Shown piece after piece: positions 1 through 8,574 of a stretch of 33,594 nucleotides of DNA. A program made the translations under genes and the position numbers. Below the pieces are notes generated by a model. It was not told the origin of the DNA. It saw nothing but the letters and a program-made list of their open reading frames with translations, and searched no databases. The DNA lies in the NCBI GenBank assembly GCA_001829155.1, contig MIAO01000009.1, forward strand, positions 1-33,594, given 5' to 3'. This DNA is from Spirochaetes bacterium GWB1_36_13 (lineage in GTDB: Bacteria > Spirochaetota > GWB1-36-13). Numbering within the stretch: position 1 is the first letter of the stretch; every line of letters starts with the position of its first letter.

Positions 1-1
1 T

Positions 2-64
2 GATTTCATCCATGAAATCAAGTCGGACGGGGAAAAAGAGCCTCGTGCAGGGTTAAAGAAATGA
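2..64 (+). CDS. Possible 3' end of a gene cut by the window edge
   Basis: One frame is open from the first bases to a TGA at 62-64 and would encode a charged 20-residue tail ending in AGLKK. Another frame is also open over part of the stretch, so the reading is uncertain. No function can be given. It is listed only because a gene may end here and nothing else explains the first 60 bases. Confidence 0.25.
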   Translation, partial: DFIHEIKSDGEKEPRAGLKK

Positions 65-478
65 AAATCAAAAAAATATTTTATAGTAAATAAATGATTT
101 TAAACGCAAATCAGGATAATTTGCAAACCGGAATTTTAAATAGAAATAAAAATTTCCCGACCTTCGGCAGGCGGTCACTGAGCGGAGTCGAAGTGAAGCC
201 GAACGGAGGGGCAGATTAATACTCAAAGGACAATAGAATTCAAAACCTGAATAAAATCAATTTTGGAATCCAATCCTTTTTTACCGTCAGGTACTGTGAA
301 AAAAATATTGAAAAATAACAGAAATTCATCTTAAAAACTCCCCTTGTCTTCCTCTGGGAGATAAGGGGCTGGGGGTTTGTGGGTAAAAAATCTTTAGGGT
401 TTTTCAGGATTGACTAAATATATTTATATTTTAAAAAAAAAATGACTAAATTTTTAAAAAAAGTCTATTGGGGTTGAA
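65..478. other. Non-coding 5' region with repeat fragments
   Basis: No convincing gene lies in these 414 bases. Around 155-212 there is a GC-richer patch containing ACTGAGCGGAGTCGAAGTG, flanked by ttcggc and gccgaa. A closely related string (actgagcagagtcgaagta) occurs at 21490-21510 inside another repeat, so this patch looks like a fragment of a dispersed repeat. A separate hairpin repeat lies at 338-414. The stretch 421-470 is very A/T-rich and could hold the promoter of the next gene. Confidence 0.6.
338..414 (+). repeat. Dispersed hairpin repeat, copy 1
   Basis: CCCCTT (340-345) pairs with AAGGGG (363-368), and the inner bases TCTTCC and GGGAGA can extend the stem. It is followed by a GGGTAAAAAATCTTTAGGG-type tail. 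Positions 375-414 recur inverted at 33555-33594 with two mismatches in 40. A related hairpin lies at 11893-11935 on the other strand. It is probably a small non-autonomous dispersed element. Confidence 0.65.
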
Positions 479-856
479 ATGAATTTAGTACAGGCAGGAT
501 ATGAAATCTTATATATTTTAGCAAGCGCGGATGATAAAATCACAACTCCGGAAATAAATGTGATTAAAACTTTTTTAAAACAGAATTTTACAGGCGAGTT
601 TGATTTAGTCAAAGACAATCAATTGATTTCTATTCTTGATTTCAACGCTCTCATGGTGTTGATGGCAGACGCAGCTGTATTTTTTAATAAAAATTGCGAT
701 CAGGAAGGGAAAGAATTGGTGCTTGATTTTGCTCTCCGGCTCATCAAAGCGGATGAAAAAATTACGGAAAAAGAAAAAGAGCTTTTTATCCGGCTTGGCA
801 ATGAATGGAAAATCAACATGGAAGAGTTTTTAAACAAAAGGCTTAAAAAAAACTAA
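479..856 (+). CDS. TerB-like small helical protein
   Basis: 125 residues, mostly helical, cytoplasmic, no signal peptide. Two copies of a D-x-K-I-T-x-x-E motif stand out: ADDKITTPE near residue 18 and ADEKITEKE near residue 93. Each is followed by an amphipathic helix. This paired acidic motif is characteristic of the TerB/DjlA-N-terminal fold (tellurite resistance and co-chaperone families). I infer the fold from the motifs only; function is unknown. The start has a weak GGGG ribosome site a few bases upstream. The 3' end overlaps the convergent helicase gene by 4 bases (stop TAA 854-856 against TAG 855-853), so the two genes may interfere transcriptionally. There are no ter operon genes nearby, so a tellurite role is not supported. 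Confidence 0.6.
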   Translation: MNLVQAGYEILYILASADDKITTPEINVIKTFLKQNFTGEFDLVKDNQLISILDFNALMVLMADAAVFFNKNCDQEGKELVLDFALRLIKADEKITEKEKELFIRLGNEWKINMEEFLNKRLKKN

Positions 857-3393
857 AGACCGTTTTTAAGAAAAAACCGTTCTGTTTCAAAAAGAACCGC
901 TTGGCGGGTCAAATTTTCCCACTGGTTTTTTTTCACGGGAAGGGATGCTGTAAAATTTTTTCCGTATTCTTTTTCGATGATTCTTTTATCAAGAACCGCC
1001 ACAACTCCCCGATCCGTTTTACTTCGGATAAGTCTTCCAAATCCCTGCTTGAATTTAATGACAGCTTCCGGGATCGAAATTTTAATAAAAGGGTTTTCGC
1101 CTCTTTTTTCAACCAGTTCATAAAGTGTTTCTGCCACAGGATCGGATGGAGGTCTGAAGGGAAGCTTTAAAATAATCACCATTCGGAGGTCTTCACCCTG
1201 AATATCAACGCCTTCCCAAAACGAATCGGTGCCCAGTAAAACCCCGTTTCCCGCTTTTTTAAAATCAGATACCAGTTTTGCCCTGTTTTCTTCTCCATGA
1301 ATAAAAAGAGGATAGCGCAGCTGCTGTTTTTCAAGAAAGTTTTTGATTTCCCTCACCTGCCAGAAAGAAGTGCAGAGAACAAAAACGCCCCCTTTTGAGG
1401 CGTCGATGAGATTTTTAATCATCGGAAACGCATTTTTAATAAAAGGGCTTTGAAGCGAATCGCTTCCAAAAGGACTGGAAATGTCGGTAGGAATAAAAAT
1501 TTTAACCTGTTTTTCATAATCAAAAGGAGAAGCGAGAATTTTTTCGACTCTCTTTTTTTCAACTGTATCATCCAGACCGATTTCATCTGAAAACTGCTTG
1601 AATTTCCCGGCAACCGAAAGCGTGGCAGAGGTAAAAATCACTGAATATTCTTCCTTGAAAAGGGTTTGCTGAAAAAAGACAGTTTTATCCAGATTGAGGC
1701 GGTGAATGGAGAGGTTGTCATTTTTACGGTTGAGAGCGATCCAGACGGCTGCTTCATCGGGAATGGCGATAAAAAGATTTTGAAAAAGAGCGATATTGTC
1801 TTTCAGATATCGTGTGTTTCTGTCTATACTTTTGATTAAAATTTGGTTGTCTGTTTTAAATTTTTCAGGCAAGAGGCGGGTGTATTTTAAAATTTCATCG
1901 ATCAGTGTCTTATAGGCATCGGCGGTTGTTTTGATGTTGTCGTAAAGGGTTAAAAGCGGTTCAAAGTTTTTGCTGTCGCCTTTCAGCCGGATATGGGATT
2001 CGCTTCCTTTGAGAGTCTGGTTTACTTTGTCTTTGAGAATCTCAAAAAAAGAATTGATCTTTTTCTTCAGGTTTTCGGCAAAAGGGATGGCTTCTTCCTT
2101 GATTTTGGAAAGAATGGTGTCTGCCGTTTTTGAGCCTTCCTCACCTAAAAATCTGATCAAAAGATTGAGCTCTCCCGCCTTGCCCCTTCGCCCCGAATTA
2201 TAAATCCGGCTGGAAAACTTCAATATTCCCAGAAAAGAACCTTCGTCTTCCAGATAGCTGTAGGCGGCTTTTTTAAAATTATGCGCTTCATCTACAATAA
2301 TTTTTGTAAAATTAGGGAGAATCCGGTGGGGAATCTCTTCAAATTCCATAGAAAGTTCGGCAAGAAGATAATGGTGGTTGACCACAATAATATCGCTGGT
2401 AAAAATCTTTTGTTTCACCTTGTTCACAAAACATGAAGCAAAGAAGGGACATTTTCTATGAAGACAAAGATCGGTGGATGCCCGGATGTCTTCCCCGATC
2501 ACCCGGGACATTTCATAGGACAGCTCTTCAATATCGCCGTCTTCTGTTTTTTCGATCCAGGTTTTAAGAGACTCAAAAACTTTAAGCCTTTCCCCGTCTT
2601 CCATGGAAAAAAGACCCGATTCGCTTAAATCCTTGAGTCCTTCATAAGTTTCTTCAAACCGTTTACGGCAGACATAATTGCTCTTGCCTTTTACTAAAGC
2701 GTAGGAAAAATCAATTTCCAGACATTTTTTTAAAAATGCGAGGTCTTTGGAATAAATCTGTTCCTGAAGGTTTTTGGTATAAGTACTGACAATGACTTTT
2801 TCTTTATTGGAAACAGCCCAGTAGATGGAGGGGATAAGGTATGCAATGGATTTTCCTGTGCCTGTGCCTGCTTCAATTACTGCAGCCTCATTTTTGTTAA
2901 ATGCTTCAGCGATGATCCCAATCATGCTCTCCTGAGAGGTGCGTCTTTCAAAATGGGAGAGTTTGGAGGCGATTTTCCCTCCTTTTTCAAAAAGAGAAAC
3001 CAGTTCCTGAGGGTTTAAGAGTTTTTTTTCTTTGCCTTGAATTCCGGGGGCGTAAAAAACAATCTTGACCCGGGTTACGGCATTATCGATAATCAGAAAT
3101 CCCACGCCTGCCTGATTCATAAGAGTATCTGCCATCTGGAGGTCGGGATCGCTGGGAGTCAAAACGCCCGAGGGATGGTTATGGATCACCACATCGCAGG
3201 AGAGCGCTTTTTCCAGAAAAACAGGGGTCATGCTTTCGTTCCCGTAAACCACAGCTTCGGCATCTTCCACTTTTTTGGATTCTTCGCCCGTATAGCCTGT
3301 AAAAAAAACTTCGTGGTTTGAATTGGCCGCGATGGCTGACCGCATGATTTCGATCACTTCTTCCGTAAAAACTTCTTCCGCTCTCTTTTCCAT
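853..3393 (-). CDS. DinG/XPD-type Fe-S DNA helicase with N-terminal RadC-like JAMM domain
   Basis: 846 residues. Residues ~1-120 form a RadC/JAB-like domain with the metal motif HNHPSG followed by TPSDPD, matching the JAMM H-x-H...S-x-x-D pattern. The rest is a superfamily 2 helicase: Walker A EAGTGTGKS (~176-184), four Fe-S cysteines (one in SNYVC, three in the C-x4-C-x5-C cluster beginning DLC), DEAH box in IIVDEAHNF, SATLS motif, GTDSFWEGVD and a QGFGRLIRS motif VI. DinG helicases unwind 5'-3' and resolve R-loops and damaged forks. Firmicute DinG carries an exonuclease at this position; here a JAMM domain takes its place. Start ATG at 3393 has AGGGG just upstream. The family assignment is firm; the JAMM domain's substrate is unknown. 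Confidence 0.9.
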   Translation of the reverse strand: MEKRAEEVFTEEVIEIMRSAIAANSNHEVFFTGYTGEESKKVEDAEAVVYGNESMTPVFLEKALSCDVVIHNHPSGVLTPSDPDLQMADTLMNQAGVGFLIIDNAVTRVKIVFYAPGIQGKEKKLLNPQELVSLFEKGGKIASKLSHFERRTSQESMIGIIAEAFNKNEAAVIEAGTGTGKSIAYLIPSIYWAVSNKEKVIVSTYTKNLQEQIYSKDLAFLKKCLEIDFSYALVKGKSNYVCRKRFEETYEGLKDLSESGLFSMEDGERLKVFESLKTWIEKTEDGDIEELSYEMSRVIGEDIRASTDLCLHRKCPFFASCFVNKVKQKIFTSDIIVVNHHYLLAELSMEFEEIPHRILPNFTKIIVDEAHNFKKAAYSYLEDEGSFLGILKFSSRIYNSGRRGKAGELNLLIRFLGEEGSKTADTILSKIKEEAIPFAENLKKKINSFFEILKDKVNQTLKGSESHIRLKGDSKNFEPLLTLYDNIKTTADAYKTLIDEILKYTRLLPEKFKTDNQILIKSIDRNTRYLKDNIALFQNLFIAIPDEAAVWIALNRKNDNLSIHRLNLDKTVFFQQTLFKEEYSVIFTSATLSVAGKFKQFSDEIGLDDTVEKKRVEKILASPFDYEKQVKIFIPTDISSPFGSDSLQSPFIKNAFPMIKNLIDASKGGVFVLCTSFWQVREIKNFLEKQQLRYPLFIHGEENRAKLVSDFKKAGNGVLLGTDSFWEGVDIQGEDLRMVIILKLPFRPPSDPVAETLYELVEKRGENPFIKISIPEAVIKFKQGFGRLIRSKTDRGVVAVLDKRIIEKEYGKNFTASLPVKKNQWENLTRQAVLFETERFFLKNGL

Positions 3394-3707
3394 TGCCCCT
3401 GCTTTTTTTTCGATTCAGATACCCTTTAAATTTAACTTCAAGGAAAGTGATTTTTATTTCTTTATCCTGATAGTTCAAATTTTTTATTATAGAAAAATAA
3501 AAGCAGTTTGATTGTCAAGATAGAATTGAAAAATCAGCTTTGCATCAAATCTCAATGATAAAATTTGGGGTTTTCTTCTGACTATCTGACAAACTCAATT
3601 TGAGAAAAAAACAAAAAAGTGATAAATTTAGTAAGCAAGAGATTAAAAATAGTCGTATCGTTGATACCACAATAAAAATGCTGATTGATTAAAAACAAGG
3701 AAAATAA
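3394..3707. other. Divergent intergenic region between the helicase gene and prfB
   Basis: 314 bases without a gene, holding the promoters of two divergent genes. For prfB a plausible sigma70-like promoter is at 3600-3628. For the helicase a TATAAT lies at 3491-3486 (minus) and a perfect TTGACA at 3518-3513, but the 21-base spacing is longer than usual. A short perfect palindrome GTATC-GTT-GATAC (3655-3667) lies downstream of the prfB promoter and could be an operator; this is speculative. Confidence 0.5.
3600..3628 (+). promoter_or_regulatory. Candidate sigma70-like promoter for prfB
   Basis: TTGAGA (3600-3605), 17-base spacer, TAAATT (3623-3628), 80 bases upstream of the prfB start. The match is moderate in an A/T-rich background, so a chance fit is possible. 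Confidence 0.35.
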
Positions 3708-4826
3708 ATGATCGATATTGATGAAATAGTCCGTTCTTTAGATGAGATTCATACTAAATTTAAAGAAACTTGGAAATCTCTTAAACTCGATGAAAATCAA
3801 AAACAGACCGCATTTCTTGAAGAAAAAACCGCTTCTCCCGGTTTTTGGGACAATCCAGAAGAAGCCAATAAAATCACCCGAGAAATCAGCGCCCTGAAAA
3901 AAAAACAGGAAGAATGGCAAAGTCTCAAACAAAAAATCGAAAACCTTTATGAAATAATTGAAATAACCAAAGAAGAAGACGATTCATCCCTTTTAGAAGA
4001 AGTGGAAAAAGAATTTCTTTATATCCAGAATGATTTCAGTAAAAAAGAACTTTATCTTTTTTTCAGGGGAAAATTTGACAAAAACAACGCTTATCTTTCC
4101 ATCAACGCGGGTGCCGGGGGGACCGAATCCTGTGATTGGGCGTCCATGCTTTCCAGAATGTACCTCCGATGGGCGGAAAAAAACGAGTTTCAGGTTGAAA
4201 TTGTAGATGAACTGCCCGGTGAAGAAGCGGGAATTAAAAACATTACAGTGCTGATCAAGGGCGATTACGCTTTCGGAAACCTCCGGGGGGAAAACGGGGT
4301 TCACCGGCTGGTGAGGATTTCTCCTTTTGACTCCAATGCCAGAAGACATACTTCTTTTGCTTCTGTTTCAGTGATTCCTGAAATAGACGATGATATTGAA
4401 GTGGATATCAATCCTTCCGACTTAAAGATCGACACTTATCGGGCAGGAGGAGCGGGGGGGCAGCATGTCAATAAAACTGAATCCGCCGTACGGATCACAC
4501 ACATTCCTACAAATATTATTGTTGCCTGCCAGCAAGACCGCTCTCAGCATAAAAACAAGGAAAAAGCCCTCAGCCTTTTAAAAGCAAAGCTTTATCTTCA
4601 TATAGAAAAACAAAAGGCTCTTGAACATAAAAAAATGGAAGGCGAAAAAAAGGATATTTCATGGGGAAACCAGATTCGATCTTATGTATTTCAGCCTTAC
4701 CAATTGGTAAAAGACCACAGGACGAATTATGAAATGGGCGCTGTCGATAAAGTAATGGATGGAGAAATTAATGAATTTTCTTTTGAGTTTTTAAAATGGG
4801 ATTTAAAAAAACACTCGCTCTCTTAA
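3708..4826 (+). CDS. prfB: Peptide chain release factor 2
   Basis: 372 residues, the usual RF2 length. It recognises UGA/UAA stop codons and triggers peptide release on the ribosome. The N-terminal coiled domain (~1-110) is followed by SINAGAGGTE, the tripeptide anticodon SPF in RISPFDSNARRH, and the catalytic GGQ in GGAGGQHVNKTESAVR, then a C-terminal helix ending in a lysine-rich tail. The ORF is continuous. The +1 programmed frameshift found in most RF2 genes (an in-frame UGA after CUU near codon 25) is absent; the equivalent place reads ...LKLDEN with no stop. A clear AAGGA lies upstream of ATG 3708. The next gene starts inside its last 31 bases, so the two are cotranscribed. Confidence 0.97.
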   Translation: MIDIDEIVRSLDEIHTKFKETWKSLKLDENQKQTAFLEEKTASPGFWDNPEEANKITREISALKKKQEEWQSLKQKIENLYEIIEITKEEDDSSLLEEVEKEFLYIQNDFSKKELYLFFRGKFDKNNAYLSINAGAGGTESCDWASMLSRMYLRWAEKNEFQVEIVDELPGEEAGIKNITVLIKGDYAFGNLRGENGVHRLVRISPFDSNARRHTSFASVSVIPEIDDDIEVDINPSDLKIDTYRAGGAGGQHVNKTESAVRITHIPTNIIVACQQDRSQHKNKEKALSLLKAKLYLHIEKQKALEHKKMEGEKKDISWGNQIRSYVFQPYQLVKDHRTNYEMGAVDKVMDGEINEFSFEFLKWDLKKHSLS

Positions 4827-6595
4827 CACTTGTTTTTTTCCTTTCTTCCTGTTTTATTTTAAAGAAAAAAGCAGAACTGGAAACACTGGGAGATTACCCT
4901 CCTTTGCCGGAATTTTTACTGAAAAAAAAACTGGTGATTCTTCCGTTTGAAAATTTAAGCGGAAAAGCAGAATATGATTTTGTTTTAAAATCTCTTCCTT
5001 CCTTGATTTATTCTTATTTCCGGTTTATTAAAACCTATCCTTTTCAAATGGAAATTGCGGAACTGAAGAATGAACAGGCGTTTTTTGACTATTTTGGAGA
5101 AAAAAGCCCTACTCCCGAACAAAGAAAAATTTATATCAACGCTTCCCTTGAAATGAATCAGGGAAGAAAAGACATCAACAGCGATGGAAGCAAGCTGAAT
5201 AAAGAAAGCGGAAACACAAACACAAACCTGACTATCAATATCACATCACCCTACGATGAGTCTGAGGTCAAGGGTTTTGTCAGAATACAAACTTCTGTTT
5301 TTTCCTCTACAGGCGCCATCGACCGTGTCGAATTTTATGTGGACAATGTTTTAGAACAGGAAGCCGTCAAGCTTTCTCCCTATGAACTCAACTGGGATAC
5401 TTCTAAAGTGGGAGACGGCTATCATGATTTAATGGTGAAAATCTACGATTCATCAGGTACTATGGTTACAGACAACGATACCCGGGTTAAGGTGAACAAT
5501 TCAGGGACTCCATTAAAAGAAGAATCTCTGGAAGAGAAAATGAAACTTCCCGATTTTTTCGAACTGGAAGTCTTTGCCCCGGGCACTTCTATCAAAGATT
5601 TAAAAAAAAACTATCTGATTTTAAAAGCAGAACTTAATCCTGATTTTTCTTTAAAGCTTTATATTTATGATACGATGAGCCAAACCCATATCTATGAAAA
5701 AATATTAAAACTTCCGCCTGTCAGCATCAATCTTCTCACCATGGACGAAGAAGCGATCCGCAAAACTTTAAACATAGGCATCAAAAGTTTTCTTGAAGAT
5801 TTTTCCGGAAAAGCTTTTTACGAACTGACCCTTGATATCCAGCCTCAGGGCGCTGTAGTTTATATTGATGAAAATTTCATTGAATCCAAAACCGTTCTCC
5901 TTCCTGAAGGAAAACATTTTTTAAAAACAATTAAAACTGGTTTTGAAAGTTTAAACGGCAGTTTTTTTCTGAAAGAAAACCAGTCCCTCCCTTTTTCTTT
6001 AAAAGAAATCAAGAAAAATATAAAACTTTTTATTGAAACCATCCCGAAAGAATCCCCTGTCTTTGTAGATGCGGCTTTCGCCGGGCTGAGCCCTGTGGAA
6101 ATTTTGGTGGCTCCCGGGGTGCATCAGGTCAGGGTTTCACGGGAAGGCTATGAACACCAGAACGAGATGGTGAAAGTCTATGACTTTGATAAAGAAAAAT
6201 CTGTTTCTATCCAACTCAAAAAAGAAAGCCTGAATCTGGAAGAAGACAGAAAAACCATTAATACGATCAAAAACTTCGCTTTTTTCTCTTTTTTCCCCTT
6301 TCTCGGAGCTCATATGTACTGTCAGGAAAAGACAGATTATTATAAAGAAAAATTTGATGTTTTACAAGCTTTAAAAGAAGAAAATAATGAAGGGTTCATT
6401 AAGGCAGTCAATATGGGATTAAATGAGACTTATAAAAAATATGACTTCTATCAGACTGCTGCCCAGTTTTTTAAAAACGGGTCGATCATGCTTTTATTCA
6501 CGGCCGCGATTCTTCAGATCACCGAGCTTGAGATGGATGATGTCGGTATCGGGATCGACAGCGACAAACGGATCGGGATTTATGTAAAATGGTAA
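4796..6595 (+). CDS. Lipoprotein with Ig-like domain and two PEGA-like domains
   Basis: 599 residues. A type II signal peptide ends in the lipobox LSSC (Cys19), so the protein is probably anchored in a membrane facing the periplasm. The segment KKLVILPFENLSG (~48-60) resembles the start of TolB/FlgO-type domains. Residues ~140-235 form a bacterial Ig-like domain containing RVEFYVDNVL...YELNWDTS. Two PEGA-like beta domains follow (~340-400 and ~405-475, the second with APGVHQVRVSREGYE). The C-terminal ~110 residues contain hydrophobic stretches near 495 and 565. The start overlaps prfB by 31 bases and has only a weak ribosome site, suggesting translational coupling; starting later would lose the signal peptide. 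The ATP synthase genes begin 59 bases downstream. Function unknown; envelope binding is inferred from the PEGA and Ig domains. Confidence 0.8.
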   Translation: MGFKKTLALLTLVFFLSSCFILKKKAELETLGDYPPLPEFLLKKKLVILPFENLSGKAEYDFVLKSLPSLIYSYFRFIKTYPFQMEIAELKNEQAFFDYFGEKSPTPEQRKIYINASLEMNQGRKDINSDGSKLNKESGNTNTNLTINITSPYDESEVKGFVRIQTSVFSSTGAIDRVEFYVDNVLEQEAVKLSPYELNWDTSKVGDGYHDLMVKIYDSSGTMVTDNDTRVKVNNSGTPLKEESLEEKMKLPDFFELEVFAPGTSIKDLKKNYLILKAELNPDFSLKLYIYDTMSQTHIYEKILKLPPVSINLLTMDEEAIRKTLNIGIKSFLEDFSGKAFYELTLDIQPQGAVVYIDENFIESKTVLLPEGKHFLKTIKTGFESLNGSFFLKENQSLPFSLKEIKKNIKLFIETIPKESPVFVDAAFAGLSPVEILVAPGVHQVRVSREGYEHQNEMVKVYDFDKEKSVSIQLKKESLNLEEDRKTINTIKNFAFFSFFPFLGAHMYCQEKTDYYKEKFDVLQALKEENNEGFIKAVNMGLNETYKKYDFYQTAAQFFKNGSIMLLFTAAILQITELEMDDVGIGIDSDKRIGIYVKW

Positions 6596-6654
6596 AAAGT
6601 CTTTTCTTTTTTTTACCCTTATATTAATTTTAATAACATGAGGATTAATGACTG

Positions 6655-7293
6655 ATGTTCACTTCTGAAGAATGGCGTGTTTTATATTTTACATGGGCTG
6701 TAATAGGAATGTTTTTTTTCCTGTCAATGATAATCAAACGAAATCTCTCTATTGAAAAACCAAAAAAACTTCAAATTCTGGCTGAAATCACAATAAACGG
6801 TCTTGAAAAAATGTCTTCTGAAATCATGGGGAAGGAAAGAGTTCAAAGGCTTTTTCCCTTTATTTTTTCTCTTTTTCTTTTTATTCTGCTTTGCAACCTG
6901 ATCGGAGTCTTCCCTTTATCCATTTCCCCGACAAATACGCTCAACACTACGATTGCTTTGAGTCTTATTACTTTTATTGTGGTCACTGTGAATGGAATAC
7001 GCGAAATTAAAATCAGTTATTTTAAAAAATATTTAGGACCTGTCGTTTTTTTGATTCCCATGATGCTTTTTATTGAAATCATTGGAGAGATCAGCAAGCC
7101 TTTCTCTCTTTCTCTCCGGCTTTTTGCCAATGTTTTTGGAGAAGAAGAGGTTTATGAACAGATTTTTCATCTGGTTCCCCTCTTAGTGCCAATAATTATA
7201 AAGTTTTTAATGATTTTTACGGATTTTCTTCAGTCTTTTGTTTTCATCATTTTGACTATGGTGTATATAGAAATGGCGGCAGAACATCACTAA
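6655..7293 (+). CDS. atpB: F0F1 ATP synthase subunit a
   Basis: 212 residues with five to six hydrophobic segments, somewhat short for the family because the N-terminal periplasmic segment is reduced. Subunit a forms the ion half-channels next to the c-ring. The signature SLSLRLFANVFGEE (~152-165) contains the essential arginine that faces the ring carboxylate, and the C-terminal helix is typical. Start ATG 6655 is preceded by GAGGA about 10 bases upstream; the ATG at 6648 runs into a stop after six codons and is excluded. It is the first gene of a compact cluster a-c-b-delta-alpha. No atpI precedes it; the upstream neighbour is a lipoprotein gene. Confidence 0.95.
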   Translation: MFTSEEWRVLYFTWAVIGMFFFLSMIIKRNLSIEKPKKLQILAEITINGLEKMSSEIMGKERVQRLFPFIFSLFLFILLCNLIGVFPLSISPTNTLNTTIALSLITFIVVTVNGIREIKISYFKKYLGPVVFLIPMMLFIEIIGEISKPFSLSLRLFANVFGEEEVYEQIFHLVPLLVPIIIKFLMIFTDFLQSFVFIILTMVYIEMAAEHH

Positions 7294-7542
<249 letters not shown>

Positions 7543-7555
7543 TAAAAACAAGAAG

Positions 7556-8059
7556 ATGAAAGATTTAAACTGGAAACTGATCCTCATCCAAATTTTTAAT
7601 TTTATTGTTTTCTTTCTTATTCTCCTTAAACTTCTTTACAAACCTGTTAAAAAAGTGCTTTCTGAGAGAAAAGAAAAAATTCAATCAGATTTAGAAAATG
7701 CACAAAAAAATAAGGAAGAAGCAAAAATTCTTCTGGAAAAACAGAAAGAAATTTATCAGGAAGCTCATAAGAAATCAGAATTTCTGATTCAGGATTCCAT
7801 TAAAGAAGGAAGCCTTTTGACAAAAAAAATGATGGAAGAAGCAAAAACAGTTTCAAAAGAAATGATCGAAAAAGCCAAAAAAGAAATAGAAGAATCTAAA
7901 AAGAAAGCGCTGGATGACATTAAAAAAACAATTTTTGACACATCTATAGAAATCTCTAAAAAAGTGATTTCAAAAGAACTGGAGATCGAAAAGGTTCAAA
8001 AAACGCTCAATCAGGATTTGTCTCAAAAACTTGAAGCTGAACTGGGAATCAAAAAATGA
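7556..8059 (+). CDS. atpF: F0F1 ATP synthase subunit b
   Basis: 167 residues: one N-terminal membrane helix (~8-27, ILIQIFNFIVFFLILLKLL) followed by a long, highly charged coiled coil rich in Lys and Glu, typical of the peripheral stalk. The motif YKPVKKVLSERKEKI just after the membrane segment is characteristic. It lies 13 bases after atpE, and its TGA overlaps the atpH start (ATGA at 8056-8059), implying coupled translation. Only one b-type gene is present, so the stalk is probably a homodimer. Confidence 0.95.
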   Translation: MKDLNWKLILIQIFNFIVFFLILLKLLYKPVKKVLSERKEKIQSDLENAQKNKEEAKILLEKQKEIYQEAHKKSEFLIQDSIKEGSLLTKKMMEEAKTVSKEMIEKAKKEIEESKKKALDDIKKTIFDTSIEISKKVISKELEIEKVQKTLNQDLSQKLEAELGIKK

Positions 8060-8574
8060 AAAAGCTTTTAGACAATTATTCGAAAGCTCTCCTTGAAATA
8101 GCCGTTGAAGAGAACAGCCTTTCTGAAATTCTTTCTACAGCGGAAGCTTTTATTGAAAAAATATTTGATGAAGAAAATACTTTTTTCTTTTCTCTTTCAC
8201 GGAGTGAACAAAAAGAAATCATTCAAAAAAGCAATCTTCCCTTTGTTTTTGAAAGTCTTATCCTTGAAATTTTAAATAATGGAAGAATCGCTTTTTTAAA
8301 ACAAATTCTTGAAGACTTTATCGAAAAAGCTTTTTCTAGTCTTGGAAAAGAATCGGCTGAACTTATTTTAAGCAAAGAAGAAAATCCATTGTGGATCCAA
8401 GAGATAATTGGTCTTTTTTCTAAACGCCTCAACAAGGAATTAAAAGTTAAAATTAAAATTGACCCTGAAATTATCGGCGGGTTTGTTTTTTACCACAAAG
8501 GGTATGAATACAATCTTTCTATTTCTCATTATTTAAGAAAACTATCGGAGCAGGTTTATGAATATACCTCTTAA
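8056..8574 (+). CDS. atpH: F0F1 ATP synthase subunit delta
   Basis: 172 residues, normal for delta (OSCP), which joins the peripheral stalk to the top of the alpha3-beta3 head. The N-terminal motif [14 protein letters not shown] and the C-terminal signature [20 protein letters not shown] are diagnostic. It overlaps atpF by 4 bases and atpA by 17 bases. The presence of delta argues against this being an N-ATPase type operon, which lacks this gene. Confidence 0.95.
   Translation: MKKLLDNYSKALLEIAVEENSLSEILSTAEAFIEKIFDEENTFFFSLSRSEQKEIIQKSNLPFVFESLILEILNNGRIAFLKQILEDFIEKAFSSLGKESAELILSKEENPLWIQEIIGLFSKRLNKELKVKIKIDPEIIGGFVFYHKGYEYNLSISHYLRKLSEQVYEYTS

Noticed and set aside
6590-6620. Hairpin GGTAAAAA...TTTTTACC before atpB as a terminator
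   Set aside because: The stem is nearly all A/T and is not followed by a clean T-run, and the following genes are tightly linked; read-through seems likely.
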